This document shows positions 18,438-26,831 of a DNA stretch of 64,000 nt, one piece after another. How positions within the stretch are numbered: position 1 is the stretch's first letter; each line of letters begins with the position of its first letter. Both the position numbers and the translations under genes were made by a program. The stretch spans positions 62,001-126,000 of the forward strand of contig WFXI01000320.1 in assembly GCA_015490675.1 (NCBI GenBank), in the 5' to 3' direction. The notes below the pieces were generated by a model. That model was not told the DNA's origin, ran no database searches, and saw only the letters and a program-made list of their open reading frames with translations. The DNA comes from Hydrogenothermaceae bacterium (GTDB lineage Bacteria > Aquificota > Aquificia > Aquificales > Hydrogenothermaceae).

Positions 18438-19820
18438 ATGAAAAAATTTTCCTATTTATCGTTATTTGCCTTAATATTAAGTTTAATAACATCCTGTGCA
18501 ACCTTACCTGAATACAAAGGGAAAAAACCTGAAAAAGATGACTTGTCAAGTTTAAGAAAGCATCTTGCTTTTAACAACTGGAAATTCTTACCTTTATCAC
18601 CCACTGAAACAATAGTTTCCTTTTATGACTGGCAAAGAAACAAAAATGTTTACAACATAAAAAATGCTTTAAAAGACTACTGCAAAGTTCAAGGTGGAAC
18701 ATTTTATGGAACATTTTGTGAAGGTGGAAATGACCCATTTAGCTTTAGAATTGTTAAAGGCAAAGGAAAATTTTATAAAAGTTCTGGAACATATTTTTAT
18801 AATTATTTTGCATATGTCAAAACTACTAAACCAGATATTAATCTAGATTATGGTTTTTACAACTATGATTTTATGAATGAAATTAGACTACTAGACTTAG
18901 ATAAATTTATAGAAAAAAACAGTGGTTTTGCAGAAACTTTTAAAGATTTAAATAAAGAAAAAGATAAATATATATTTGAAATATACACATACCAAGAAGA
19001 AGCTCCTTTTGAAATTACCAAAAATACTTTTGGTGGATTCTGGGAAATTATAGAATACTGCAAAGCTCATAATGGAGAAATACAAAAAATTGAAAATGAA
19101 AATAGAAAACCTTTCAACATATGGATGAAAGAACTATTTTTAAATCATAGCGGTAGAAGTTTCTTTGGATACCCTTCTCACAAAAAATTTACACTAGAAG
19201 GGAAATATGTTTGTACCAGTTCAGATCAACCTTTTAAATTTACAATACACGGGATAAGAATAACAAACTCTCTTGGTGGATTTGCCGTATATAAAGTAAA
19301 ACTTTGGAAGGTAAAAAATCCACCTAAAAACCAGTTTAAAATAGATAAAACTTTACCTTCTAAGCCTAAACAAACTTCTTCAGTTAAACCAATTTTATCC
19401 ATAGAAGATAAACTTGCTTTAGATGCAGTTAACAATAAAACTCAAATTATAAAAAGAGATGGACCAAGAATTTATAAAGCAACCTACGCATTTTCTGATG
19501 AGGGCTGTCAATATGCCCTCGTTGTTGACCAAATTCCAAGAATGGAACCTCCAAACATAATGACTTATAAAATCTGCAATGGAAAAATAGTAGAAAAAAA
19601 TCATACTAGAGTTATAGAACCTATACCAAACTTCATAAAGCCAAAAATTAAAGAAGTAATAAACCAAGCAAAATTAAGAAAATTTGCCATTTACAAAGAT
19701 AATTATGGATATACAATAGCAGCAAGAGCTCTAAGAGAAAATGATCTTTGCAACATAGATGCATTTGTTATGCATAACAACCAAATAATATTTTCTAAAA
19801 CAATAAATATTTGTAACTAG
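18438..19820 (+). CDS. Lipoprotein of unknown function (460 aa)
   Basis: The N-terminus is a clear type II signal: MKKFSYL, a hydrophobic run, then 'SLITSC' with the lipid-bearing Cys at residue 20. The start is the ATG at 18438, 8 bases after GGGAGG; a GTG at 18429 overlaps that SD and is not the start. The mature protein is hydrophilic with scattered Cys, aromatic repeats in the first 280 residues ('FAYVKTT', 'SGRSFFGYPSHKK'), a Pro/Lys linker at about 300-325 and a separate C-terminal domain. No family recognised. A palindromic hairpin follows its stop. It could be part of the transfer envelope complex or a surface protein. Confidence 0.65.
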   Translation: MKKFSYLSLFALILSLITSCATLPEYKGKKPEKDDLSSLRKHLAFNNWKFLPLSPTETIVSFYDWQRNKNVYNIKNALKDYCKVQGGTFYGTFCEGGNDPFSFRIVKGKGKFYKSSGTYFYNYFAYVKTTKPDINLDYGFYNYDFMNEIRLLDLDKFIEKNSGFAETFKDLNKEKDKYIFEIYTYQEEAPFEITKNTFGGFWEIIEYCKAHNGEIQKIENENRKPFNIWMKELFLNHSGRSFFGYPSHKKFTLEGKYVCTSSDQPFKFTIHGIRITNSLGGFAVYKVKLWKVKNPPKNQFKIDKTLPSKPKQTSSVKPILSIEDKLALDAVNNKTQIIKRDGPRIYKATYAFSDEGCQYALVVDQIPRMEPPNIMTYKICNGKIVEKNHTRVIEPIPNFIKPKIKEVINQAKLRKFAIYKDNYGYTIAARALRENDLCNIDAFVMHNNQIIFSKTINICN

Positions 19821-19830
19821 GAAAATATCG

Positions 19831-19857
19831 GCTCGGAAGTACAGATGCTATCCGAGC
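19831..19857 (+). other. GC-rich hairpin after the lipoprotein gene
   Basis: GCTCGGA pairs with TCCGAGC across a 13-base loop, starting 10 bases after the stop. It is followed by TCTAAAAAAATAAA rather than a T run, so it is not a standard intrinsic terminator; it may be an RNA 3'-end or processing structure. Confidence 0.4.
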
Positions 19858-19918
19858 TCTAAAAAAATAAAATCTCAAAGTTATATATAACAACAAAAAT
19901 ATTAAAAAAGAGTAAAGA

Positions 19919-20935
19919 ATGAAAAATCTACTTCCGGAAGGTTTCATAATAAATATATTAGAAAAATTTAATATAAAGTATTTCTTATTCAGAAACACAA
20001 TAAAAGTAAAATGCCCTTTTCACCATGATGAAGAACCATCTGCATCCATAGATCCTATTAAAAACACATTTATTTGTTTTGTATGTAAAGACAACCTTTA
20101 TAAAAAATTAGGAATAAAAAGCAATAAAATTGCTATATCATCCTATAATCTGTTCAAACTACTAGGAGGAGATGAAAAAGAATGGAAAATTTTAGTTAAA
20201 AAAGCTTTTAAAGCAAAAAAATATATGAAAAAAGTAAAAAATAAAAAAGAAAAAATAAATAAAGAAAAAATAGAAAATATATGGAAAAGCTTAAGCACAG
20301 AACAAGATATAGAAATAATTAAATATCTAAACAAAAGAAAAATAAATTATAAAAAAATAAAAAATGAAATAAAAATAAATAAAAACAAAAAAAATTGGCC
20401 TATTGCCGTACCCATCTACGATATAAACAAAAATCTAACAGGAATAATACTAAAATCTATAAAAAAAGAAATAAAACCTAAAGCAATTATGATTCCCGGA
20501 AGTTCTCTCGGATTTTTAGGTTTAAAAACTTTAGAAGACTCAAAGATTACTATTGTAGTAGAAGGAATAACAGACTTCTTAACAGCTAAATCTTTAGGTT
20601 TCAAAAGAGTAATAGGAATTACTAGTTCTTATCAAAACATTCCTAAAGAAATCATAAAATATTTTACAAAAACGGTTATATTTTTTTTACACAATGACGA
20701 ACCAGGAATACAACTTTATAAAAATATTAAAAATATTTGCGATAAAAATAATATAAAAATAATAGCGATAAGAACCTCCAAAGAAAAAGGAGGAGATTTA
20801 AACGACTTTATATCAAAGAATAAAAACTCTAAAGTTAAATTAAAAAATTTTTTAATAAAACTATTAAATGGAGAAATAAATGATCCAAGAAAAAGAAAAA
20901 ATAACAAAAATATTAAACTCTCTAAAAAAACTTGA
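19919..20935 (+). CDS. DnaG-like primase paralogue with altered TOPRIM motif
   Basis: 338 residues. The zinc finger Cys32-x2-His35 and Cys53-x2-Cys56 is at the same positions as in the 4113 paralogue. TOPRIM is present: Glu215 in 'VVEGITDFL', and 'LHNDEPG' at 257-263. The DxD metal motif reads His258-Asn-Asp260, so the first Asp is replaced by His, which may lower or change catalysis. It is Lys-rich between the domains. Its 3' end overlaps the next gene by 56 bases, and PolA follows, so primase, unknown protein and polymerase form one replication operon. SD is weak. Confidence 0.8.
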   Translation: MKNLLPEGFIINILEKFNIKYFLFRNTIKVKCPFHHDEEPSASIDPIKNTFICFVCKDNLYKKLGIKSNKIAISSYNLFKLLGGDEKEWKILVKKAFKAKKYMKKVKNKKEKINKEKIENIWKSLSTEQDIEIIKYLNKRKINYKKIKNEIKINKNKKNWPIAVPIYDINKNLTGIILKSIKKEIKPKAIMIPGSSLGFLGLKTLEDSKITIVVEGITDFLTAKSLGFKRVIGITSSYQNIPKEIIKYFTKTVIFFLHNDEPGIQLYKNIKNICDKNNIKIIAIRTSKEKGGDLNDFISKNKNSKVKLKNFLIKLLNGEINDPRKRKNNKNIKLSKKT

Positions 20936-22331
20936 GAAAAAACTAAAAGCAATACCTTCAAACTTTGATATTAAAGAAGAAAAACTAAAGAATCTCAAAA
21001 ATTCCTTAAAAACCGCAAAAAACTGGGATCTATCCCTACTAAAAATAGAAACAGAAGAAAACATAATCTATAATCTTCCATACACAAGTAAAGTTGCCAA
21101 AGCCTTAATAGAATGTTTTTATACCTTTGAAGCCAAACATAGCTTTGAAGGACTTAAATCAGGATTAAAGATAAGTCAAATCACTCACCATGCTTTTTGT
21201 AATGTCCCTGTTGTAGCAAAAGCCTTCAAAAATACAGAAAGAAGAACAGACAAAATCTTATTTTATCCAGCTACAAAACTTGAAACTGAAAAAGAATACA
21301 CATTTTTAAAGTTAAAAGACAAAAAAGATAAAATCTTAATAGAAATAGCAAAAGTATATCAGGACATTGCCCTCAAAAATCTTCTTTTATACAAAATAGA
21401 AAAAATAGAAATAAAAAAAGACTTAGTAACAATTCCTAATAATTTAGAAGAATTAGACCTTGCCACAATAAAAGCACAAGCCTTAGCAATAAGCAAAGAA
21501 GAATCTAAAAACAAAGTCCCAATGAAAGAAAGAACTGCTATATACAGAGAAAATCATCCTGTTGATAGCTATGAACTTCTCACAGACAGCCGCATAATAA
21601 AAAACAAAGATAAAATATATGCAGAATTAGTAACAGAAGAAGGAGAAGTTTTAAAATACGACTTTTTATTTAGAGAAAGACCTGTAGCATTTACAATATT
21701 TGGTATTGGATTTGAAAAAGAAATCGGTTGGTTCCCAGCTGCAATGATAGTTAACATTTTTAAAAGAAAAGACGTTCTATCTAAAAAGTCATCTCCTGAA
21801 GAATACTTGGAAAAACATACCTATCATTTAAATGGAAAAAAACTTCAAGCAAACTACAAAAATTTATACTTAAAAGGTATATACGGATTAGATAAAATAC
21901 CTTCTCTCTGGTCTTACGCCTCTTTAACAGCTAACAAAGGAAAGTTAAATATAACAATACCTATTCCTATTCAAAGAAAAATGTACAGTAAAGAAAATAA
22001 TGAATTTAAATGGCAAAGAACAAAACCTTCCTCAATAGCAAAAGCAGTATATCAAATACTTGGAACCGAAAAAATAATCTACAAAGGAGAAGAAATATAC
22101 CTACCTGGAAAAAGAATGTTTATTGAAAAAGAACTAATAAATATAAAAGAACCTTCATGGCTTGAAGAAGGGCTGAACTTAATTAAAGTATCTGTTAATG
22201 CATATAAAGTTCTTCAGGCATTAAAAAGAGGACTTGACAAAATAGATTCAACTATAGAAGATAAAGAAGAACTCACTGAATATTTAAAAGTTAAGGAAAT
22301 CAAAACAGAAAACAAAAAAGGTAAAGGATAA
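20880..22331 (+). CDS. Hypothetical protein between primase and PolA (483 aa)
   Basis: No family recognised. The first 50 residues are a Lys-rich coiled coil, and the rest is mixed alpha/beta with no membrane segment. It contains 'TAIYRENHPVDSYELL' and 'AVAFTIFGIGFEKEIGWFPAA'-like hydrophobic core stretches (the latter read as residues about 263-283). Its ATG (SD GGAG) lies inside the primase gene, 56 bases before that gene's stop, and its TAA overlaps the PolA ATG (TAATG). Such tight coupling argues for a replication role beside primase and polymerase, but no catalytic motif is visible. Confidence 0.6.
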   Translation: MIQEKEKITKILNSLKKLEKKLKAIPSNFDIKEEKLKNLKNSLKTAKNWDLSLLKIETEENIIYNLPYTSKVAKALIECFYTFEAKHSFEGLKSGLKISQITHHAFCNVPVVAKAFKNTERRTDKILFYPATKLETEKEYTFLKLKDKKDKILIEIAKVYQDIALKNLLLYKIEKIEIKKDLVTIPNNLEELDLATIKAQALAISKEESKNKVPMKERTAIYRENHPVDSYELLTDSRIIKNKDKIYAELVTEEGEVLKYDFLFRERPVAFTIFGIGFEKEIGWFPAAMIVNIFKRKDVLSKKSSPEEYLEKHTYHLNGKKLQANYKNLYLKGIYGLDKIPSLWSYASLTANKGKLNITIPIPIQRKMYSKENNEFKWQRTKPSSIAKAVYQILGTEKIIYKGEEIYLPGKRMFIEKELINIKEPSWLEEGLNLIKVSVNAYKVLQALKRGLDKIDSTIEDKEELTEYLKVKEIKTENKKGKG

Positions 22332-24046
22332 TGGAAACTACAAAAAACATTTATAGTATAAAAAGCAATACAAAAGATTTAATAAAATATACAAAAGACA
22401 GTAAAATACTTTATGTTGATATTGAAACAACAGGATTAAGCCCTTACGAAGACTATATAAGATTAATTCAGGTTAAAAATCCAAAAAAGGAATATGCATT
22501 TATTCTAGACCTTTATAAAGTTTCTTATGACAAAAAAATATTTGATGCTTTTAAAGATAAAAAATTAGTATTTCACAACGCTAAATTTGACCTTTCATTT
22601 TTAAGCCAAAAAATAGATAAAAGGTTTTTAGACCTTGAAATTGAAGATACAATGCTAATTGGAAAGACATTTGAGCCTTCTAAAAAACACAGTCTAAAAG
22701 AAATGGTAAAAAATCATTTAGATATTGAAATGGATAAATCCCAGCAAAAAGCAGATTGGAGCCAGGAAAAACTTAATAAAAAACAGCTAATTTATGCCGC
22801 TTTTGATGTCATATATCTTCAAAAACTTTTTGAAAAGTTAAAGGAAACTTATAATTTTGAAAAAAACCTTGTTTATAAAATAGAAAAAAACTTCATTCCT
22901 GTACTTATAAAAATAGAACAAAAAGGGATAAAAATAGATTTTGATAAAGCAATAGAATTTTTAGATGATGTTAGAAAGGAATATGAAGAAACAGAAAACT
23001 ACCTTATTAAAAAATATAGAATAAATCCAAGAAGTCCTCACGATGTTGCAAATGCCCTTATAAAAGAAGGAATAAAACTACCTAGAACAAAAAAAGGAAA
23101 TTACTCAACATCTGAAGATGTACTAAAATTCATAGACCACGAAATAGCAAAAAAAGTAATAAAAATTAGAAAGTTAAAAAACAGCATAGACCTTTTAGAG
23201 TCATATATAAAATCCTGTGACGAAAACTTTAGAATACACTCTACTTTCAATTCCTGGAAAACAGTATCAGGAAGAATGAGTAGTGAAAATCCAAACATAC
23301 AAAATGTACCAACAAACAAAAGATTTAGACAATTGTTTACAGCAGATGAAGGGAATGTCTTACTAGGAGCAGATTATCCTCAAATTGAACTTAGAATTGC
23401 AGCTGTATACACTAATGATAAAACTATGATAGACGCACTTAAAAATAATATAGACCTTCACAAACTCATTGTTTCTAAAGCAACAGGAAAGCCTTATAAA
23501 GAAATAAATAAAGAAGAAAGAAAACTTGGGAAACCAGTAAACTTTGGTCTCTTATATGGAATGTCTGCAAATACTTTAAGAGGTTATGCAAAAACCATAT
23601 ACGGAATTAGTATGAGTAAAGAAGATGCACTTAAATTTAAAAAAATTTATAAGGAAACTTATAAAGGAATAAATGAATGGCAGGACAAAACTATTAGAAA
23701 GATTAAAAAAAATGGATTTATTGAAACATCCACACTTGCAGGAAGAAAAGCAGTAGCAAAAAGATATACTGATGCTCTTAACTATCCTATACAGGGAACT
23801 GGAGCTGATTTGATTAAACTTGCATGCATTTACTTTGATTACAACTGCAAAAAGCATAAAGTTAACGCACAAATTGTAAACATAATTCACGATGAAATAA
23901 TTGTTGAAGTTGAAGAAAATCAAAAAGATGCTGCAAAAGATTTATTGAAAAAATCAATGGAAAAGGCTGCAAAAAGGTTTTTAAAAGATATACCTTGCCC
24001 TGTTGACGTTGTAATAGGCAAAAACTGGGAAGAAGTGAAAGATTAA
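22331..24046 (+). CDS. polA: Family A DNA polymerase with 3'-5' exonuclease (Aquifex-type PolA)
   Basis: 571 residues. The proofreading domain (about 25-175) has Asp30-Ile-Glu32, Asp87 in 'HNAKFDLSF' and the Tyr155...Asp159 DEDDy motif. The polymerase domain has 'SGRMSSENPNIQNVP', motif A 'GADYPQIELR' (Asp348), motif B Arg397...Lys401...Phe405...Tyr409, and motif C His520-Asp521-Glu522. There is no 5'-3' nuclease domain, and the length equals that of Aquifex PolA and the related hot-spring viral polymerases. It is encoded with a primase, so it probably copies the plasmid or fills gaps after transfer. The ATG overlaps the upstream stop, with AAAGGA before it. Confidence 0.93.
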   Translation: METTKNIYSIKSNTKDLIKYTKDSKILYVDIETTGLSPYEDYIRLIQVKNPKKEYAFILDLYKVSYDKKIFDAFKDKKLVFHNAKFDLSFLSQKIDKRFLDLEIEDTMLIGKTFEPSKKHSLKEMVKNHLDIEMDKSQQKADWSQEKLNKKQLIYAAFDVIYLQKLFEKLKETYNFEKNLVYKIEKNFIPVLIKIEQKGIKIDFDKAIEFLDDVRKEYEETENYLIKKYRINPRSPHDVANALIKEGIKLPRTKKGNYSTSEDVLKFIDHEIAKKVIKIRKLKNSIDLLESYIKSCDENFRIHSTFNSWKTVSGRMSSENPNIQNVPTNKRFRQLFTADEGNVLLGADYPQIELRIAAVYTNDKTMIDALKNNIDLHKLIVSKATGKPYKEINKEERKLGKPVNFGLLYGMSANTLRGYAKTIYGISMSKEDALKFKKIYKETYKGINEWQDKTIRKIKKNGFIETSTLAGRKAVAKRYTDALNYPIQGTGADLIKLACIYFDYNCKKHKVNAQIVNIIHDEIIVEVEENQKDAAKDLLKKSMEKAAKRFLKDIPCPVDVVIGKNWEEVKD

Positions 24047-24078
24047 TTTAGTTTTTTTAACTCAAAAGTCCAGCAGCA

Positions 24079-24107
24079 AAAAATTTCGAAGAAATTTTTC
24101 TATTTTT
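24079..24107 (+). terminator. Probable terminator after polA
   Basis: AAAAATTTC pairs with GAAATTTTT across a GAA loop (9 bp, A+T-rich), then CTATTTTT. It lies 33 bases after the polA stop and ends the replication operon before the iteron region. Confidence 0.5.
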
Positions 24108-24296
24108 AGAACTTATTTTTTCAATAAAAATTCTTATACTAAAATATTAAATTTATATTTATTCGAATTTTTTAATTTTTATTTATATACATCATCAATA
24201 ATTTTTAAATACTTTTTATTTTCTTTTTAAACACTTTTTAAGTACTTTTTCAGAATCTTCCAAATATTGTCAATAAAGGGTTTCACAAAAATAATA

Positions 24297-24476
24297 TGGA
24301 GAACTTCCGAGTAAATGTGGAGACCCTCTGAGTAAATGTGGAGAACTTCCGAGTAAATGTGGAGAACTTCCGAATAAATGTGGAGAATTTCCGAGTAAAT
24401 GTGGAGAACTTCCGAGTAAATGTGGAGAATTTCCGAGTAAATGTAGAGAATTTCTAAGTGAATGTGGAGAAATTTG
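24297..24476 (+). repeat. Iteron array 1: eight 21-bp direct repeats plus a partial
   Basis: Consensus GAGAACTTCCGAGTAAATG plus TG, exact 21-base period from 24297 to 24464, then a partial TGGAGAAATTTG merging into the initiator promoter region. All units are in direct orientation, with changes in units 2, 5, 7 and 8. The stretch 24105-24260 just before it is extremely A+T-rich, a likely melting region. Periodicity of about two helical turns is typical of Rep_3-type origins, and the initiator gene starts 54 bases later. No clear DnaA box was seen. Confidence 0.9.
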
Positions 24477-24529
24477 ATATAATTTTCTCTACATATTAAT
24501 ATATCCTAAATACTTCTAACGAGAAAAAA

Positions 24530-26062
24530 ATGAAGGAAAAAAATTCTAAAAAATTTCGAGGGGAGATAGTTAAAAAAGATAATATATTAAACGAAGGAAT
24601 ACATACAATAGATACTGCTGAAAAGTATAAATTAATGTTACTTATGATAGCCCAAATAGCCACACAAGATGAACTTCCTAAATCTCCAGAAAAAATTGCA
24701 AACAAAACATACAGTTTCTATATAGACGATTATGCAGAACTAAAAAATATTAAAAACAAGTATTGGTTTGAGGATTATGTATCTAATATGATTCAATATT
24801 TAAAGGAAAAATCTGCTATAACTATTAAATCAGAAGATAGTATAAAAACAATATGGATATTTCAAGATGTAGAATTTAAAAGAGAAAAAGGAAAATGGAA
24901 AGTCTCTTACAGATTTTCTTATCCTATATCAGAATTTTTATTCGAATTAAAAAATAAGTTTATTGCTTATCACATAAAGAATATTATGCCTATGCGATCT
25001 AAATATTCAATTAGGCTTTATGAACTTCTAAAACAATATGAAAAAATTGGAGAAAGAACATTTGACATCAACGAATTCAGAGAAAAAATAGGAACTAGGA
25101 TTTACATTATAGATAATAAGACTGGAGAAAAGAAAACTTTACAAGATGATTACAAAGATTTCAGAGATTTAAAAAGGTGGGTAATAGAAAGAGCAATTAA
25201 AGAAGTGAATAAATTTTCAGATATAGAAATAACTAATGTTGAATATAATAGAAAAGGTAGAAAAATTGAATTTATTACCTTTTATTTCAAATCAAAAATA
25301 AATTTTAATTTTCAAATGGAAGAAAAAAATGAAAAAGAAGAAAAAGAAAAAAATAAAACATCAGAAAAACAAAATAATAAACTCCCTATAAAAACCGAAA
25401 TTATATGGAAAAATATAGGCGAACTAAGAAAACACTACAAAAAAGACATAAAAGAAATCACAGAATATATAAAAGAATTACAAACACAAAAATCACTAAA
25501 AAACTTAAAAGAAAAAATAATTTTACATGAATTAACAGAAAATCAAATACTATTTCTGCTTATAAATGCTGATAAAGAAATATATGATACTGAAATGACA
25601 ACAGCAATAATTAAAAAAGCTATAAAAAACAAAAAAATAGAAAATATAATGGGATTTTTAATAAATACATTAAACATTGACATAAAAAATGCTAAATTTA
25701 AAGAACTATTGAACATAGATGAAAAACTTGATGAAGAACTTCTAGAAAAAGAATTGGTTTTAGTTGAAGAAGATAAAAAAGAAAAAAACAGAAAACTTTT
25801 AGAAAATTTTCCTAAAATACCTCAAGAAAAAGCAGAAAAAATAATAGCATACATCTTTAATAAGATAATACCAGAAGTAGCAAATGACAAAAACATAAGA
25901 TACATTGTAGAATTTATGATAAAAGGATCTGCATTAGATAAAGAAAACAAATTACTTTACTTACCAGTAGAAAATTCTTCTTGGGATGCTTGGTATGAAA
26001 TTAACTTAAAAGATAAACTAGAAGAATTAATAAAAGTAAAAACAAAAACTTTAGAAGTATAA
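24530..26062 (+). CDS. Rep_3 family plasmid replication initiator (RepB/RepE-like)
   Basis: 510 residues. Two winged-helix regions of Rep_3 initiators are visible. The first spans about 40-155. The second begins at 'MRSKYSIRLYELLKQY' (about 155-170) and runs through 'FDINEFREKIG', 'DFRDLKRWVIERAIKEVN' and 'SDIEITNVEYNRKGRKIEFITF' (to about 265). It should bind the 21-bp iterons just upstream, open the origin and recruit the replication machinery. Residues 266-510 are an unusual Lys/Glu-rich extension, more than doubling the usual 230-300 residue length, with a folded-looking C-terminal 90 residues. SD is weak. Autoregulation through the iterons that overlap its promoter is likely. Confidence 0.88.
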   Translation: MKEKNSKKFRGEIVKKDNILNEGIHTIDTAEKYKLMLLMIAQIATQDELPKSPEKIANKTYSFYIDDYAELKNIKNKYWFEDYVSNMIQYLKEKSAITIKSEDSIKTIWIFQDVEFKREKGKWKVSYRFSYPISEFLFELKNKFIAYHIKNIMPMRSKYSIRLYELLKQYEKIGERTFDINEFREKIGTRIYIIDNKTGEKKTLQDDYKDFRDLKRWVIERAIKEVNKFSDIEITNVEYNRKGRKIEFITFYFKSKINFNFQMEEKNEKEEKEKNKTSEKQNNKLPIKTEIIWKNIGELRKHYKKDIKEITEYIKELQTQKSLKNLKEKIILHELTENQILFLLINADKEIYDTEMTTAIIKKAIKNKKIENIMGFLINTLNIDIKNAKFKELLNIDEKLDEELLEKELVLVEEDKKEKNRKLLENFPKIPQEKAEKIIAYIFNKIIPEVANDKNIRYIVEFMIKGSALDKENKLLYLPVENSSWDAWYEINLKDKLEELIKVKTKTLEV

Positions 26063-26079
26063 TCAAAAATTTGAAAATA

Positions 26080-26285
26080 AATAGTAAATAATTAAGCCTG
26101 AGGGGCGGAGGCTTAAAGAAATTAGCCCCTCCTTGCTACTTATGTAGCAAGCCGTGCTCCAGCCTTTTCCGACATAGCTCCTAGGAAGCACCGCCGAGCC
26201 AGCGGAGTTTGATGACCCAGTATGCATCTCTGGGGAAGCATTTTTGCCTGCAACTACAACGATATGAAAAAAACATGTAAGGCTT
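26080..26285 (-). ncRNA. Candidate structured RNA with competing hairpins
   Basis: About 200 bases of much higher G+C than the surroundings and no good reading frame. Stems seen: TTAAGCCT 26092-26099 with AGGCTTAA 26109-26116; GAGGGGC 26100-26106 (inside that loop) with GCCCCTC 26125-26131; CTTGCTAC 26132-26139 with GTAGCAAG 26144-26151; CCCAG 26216-26220 with CTGGG 26230-26234. The first two can form an H-type pseudoknot. Read on the minus strand, the outermost stem is followed by a T-rich tail, as at the 3' end of an RNA. In A+T-rich thermophiles, G+C-rich islands often mark structured RNA. Orientation and function are inferred. Confidence 0.4.
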
Positions 26286-26307
26286 TACTTTTTTATTTTT
26301 ATTTTAA

Positions 26308-26330
26308 AAGGGAGGGAAAACCCTTCCCTT
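26308..26330 (-). terminator. Intrinsic terminator after the 50-residue membrane peptide gene
   Basis: Minus strand AAGGGAAGGG pairs with CCCTCCCTT (one bulge) across TTTT, followed by TTTAAAAT. It lies right after the stop at 26333. Confidence 0.7.
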
Positions 26331-26332
26331 AA

Positions 26333-26485
26333 TTATTCAGCCTCCTTGATGTACACACTTATTACACCATTTTGAGGTTCAAATCTTTTTGCTAAAGTTT
26401 CTCCTAAAGAATCACCTATTTTAGTTCCAATGATAACAAATGATAAAAAGAATGCAACTGCCATTAAAAATAAAACCTTATACAT
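26333..26485 (-). CDS. Small membrane peptide (50 aa), possible type I toxin
   Basis: 50 residues with a single hydrophobic helix (about 4-20, 'VLFLMAVAFFLSFVIIG') and a charged amphipathic tail. The ATG at 26485 is preceded by two SDs (GGAGG at 9 bases and another almost touching the start), which fixes the start; a longer upstream frame passes through a hairpin and is unlikely to be coding. The leader contains a 17-bp near-perfect hairpin (26516-26569). A short single-span peptide with a strongly folded leader on a plasmid resembles type I toxins (Hok/Fst style), but no antisense RNA promoter was identified. Alternatively it is a small membrane regulator. Confidence 0.5.
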   Translation of the reverse strand: MYKVLFLMAVAFFLSFVIIGTKIGDSLGETLAKRFEPQNGVISVYIKEAE

Positions 26486-26515
26486 GCCTCCTATCCTCCT
26501 GCAAGTTATTAGGGA

Positions 26516-26569
26516 GGGAGCTCCCCTCTTAAATCTTCCTGAAATGGAAAACTTAAAAGGGGAGCCCCC
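26516..26569 (-). promoter_or_regulatory. Long GC-rich hairpin in the leader of the 50-residue gene
   Basis: The arm at 26516-26532 (GGGAGCTCCCCTCTTAA on the plus strand) pairs with 26553-26569 with only two imperfect positions in 17, one of them a wobble. It sits 31 bases upstream of the start codon on the minus strand and could control translation or RNA stability. Confidence 0.5.
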
Positions 26570-26639
26570 TATCCCCAAAAAGTCCAAAGCCACAAAAGGG
26601 CTAAGAACTTTTAGCAAGGAGGGATTAGGAGGCTATATT

Positions 26640-26680
26640 CAAAATTCAGAATCCCCAGGTTGATGGGGCTCTGAATTTTG
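26640..26680. terminator. Strong hairpin at the 3' end of the 61-residue gene
   Basis: CAAAATTCAGA 26640-26650 pairs with TCTGAATTTTG 26670-26680, and inside it CCCCA 26653-26657 pairs with TGGGG 26664-26668. It overlaps the last codons of the minus-strand gene at 26646. It may act as a terminator in either direction or as a 3' stabiliser. Confidence 0.5.
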
Positions 26681-26831
26681 ATAGATCTAACATAATAATT
26701 TCTTCATAAAAAAAAGGTACATTGTTTATATAAACGATCTTGCTGCGACCGTTTATTGAGATTTCCAAATTTGGAAATCTCTCTTTTATCTTTTTTACCT
26801 TATTCTCGACATCTTTTTTATAAATTTTCAT
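26646..26831 (-). CDS. Hypothetical protein (61 aa)
   Basis: No family recognised. It is a basic small protein ('MKIYKKDVENKVKKIKERF', then a beta-like 'LEISINGRSKIVYINNVPFF'). GGGAGG lies about 10 bases before the ATG, so translation is likely. The C-terminal codons run into the strong hairpin at 26640-26680. It is upstream of the 50-residue membrane peptide on the same strand; the two could form a regulator/effector pair (inference only). Confidence 0.5.
   Translation of the reverse strand: MKIYKKDVENKVKKIKERFPNLEISINGRSKIVYINNVPFFYEEIIMLDLSKFRAPSTWGF

Noticed and set aside
26209..26250. A hammerhead-ribozyme-like core (TTGATGA, stem CCCAG/CTGGG, then GAA)
   Set aside because: The conserved C before TGATGA is T, GAAA reads GAAG, and no proper stem I can be drawn; most likely chance.
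26430..26663. Plus-strand frame across the GC-rich island
   Set aside because: Antisense to the better supported 50-residue gene and its leader hairpin.
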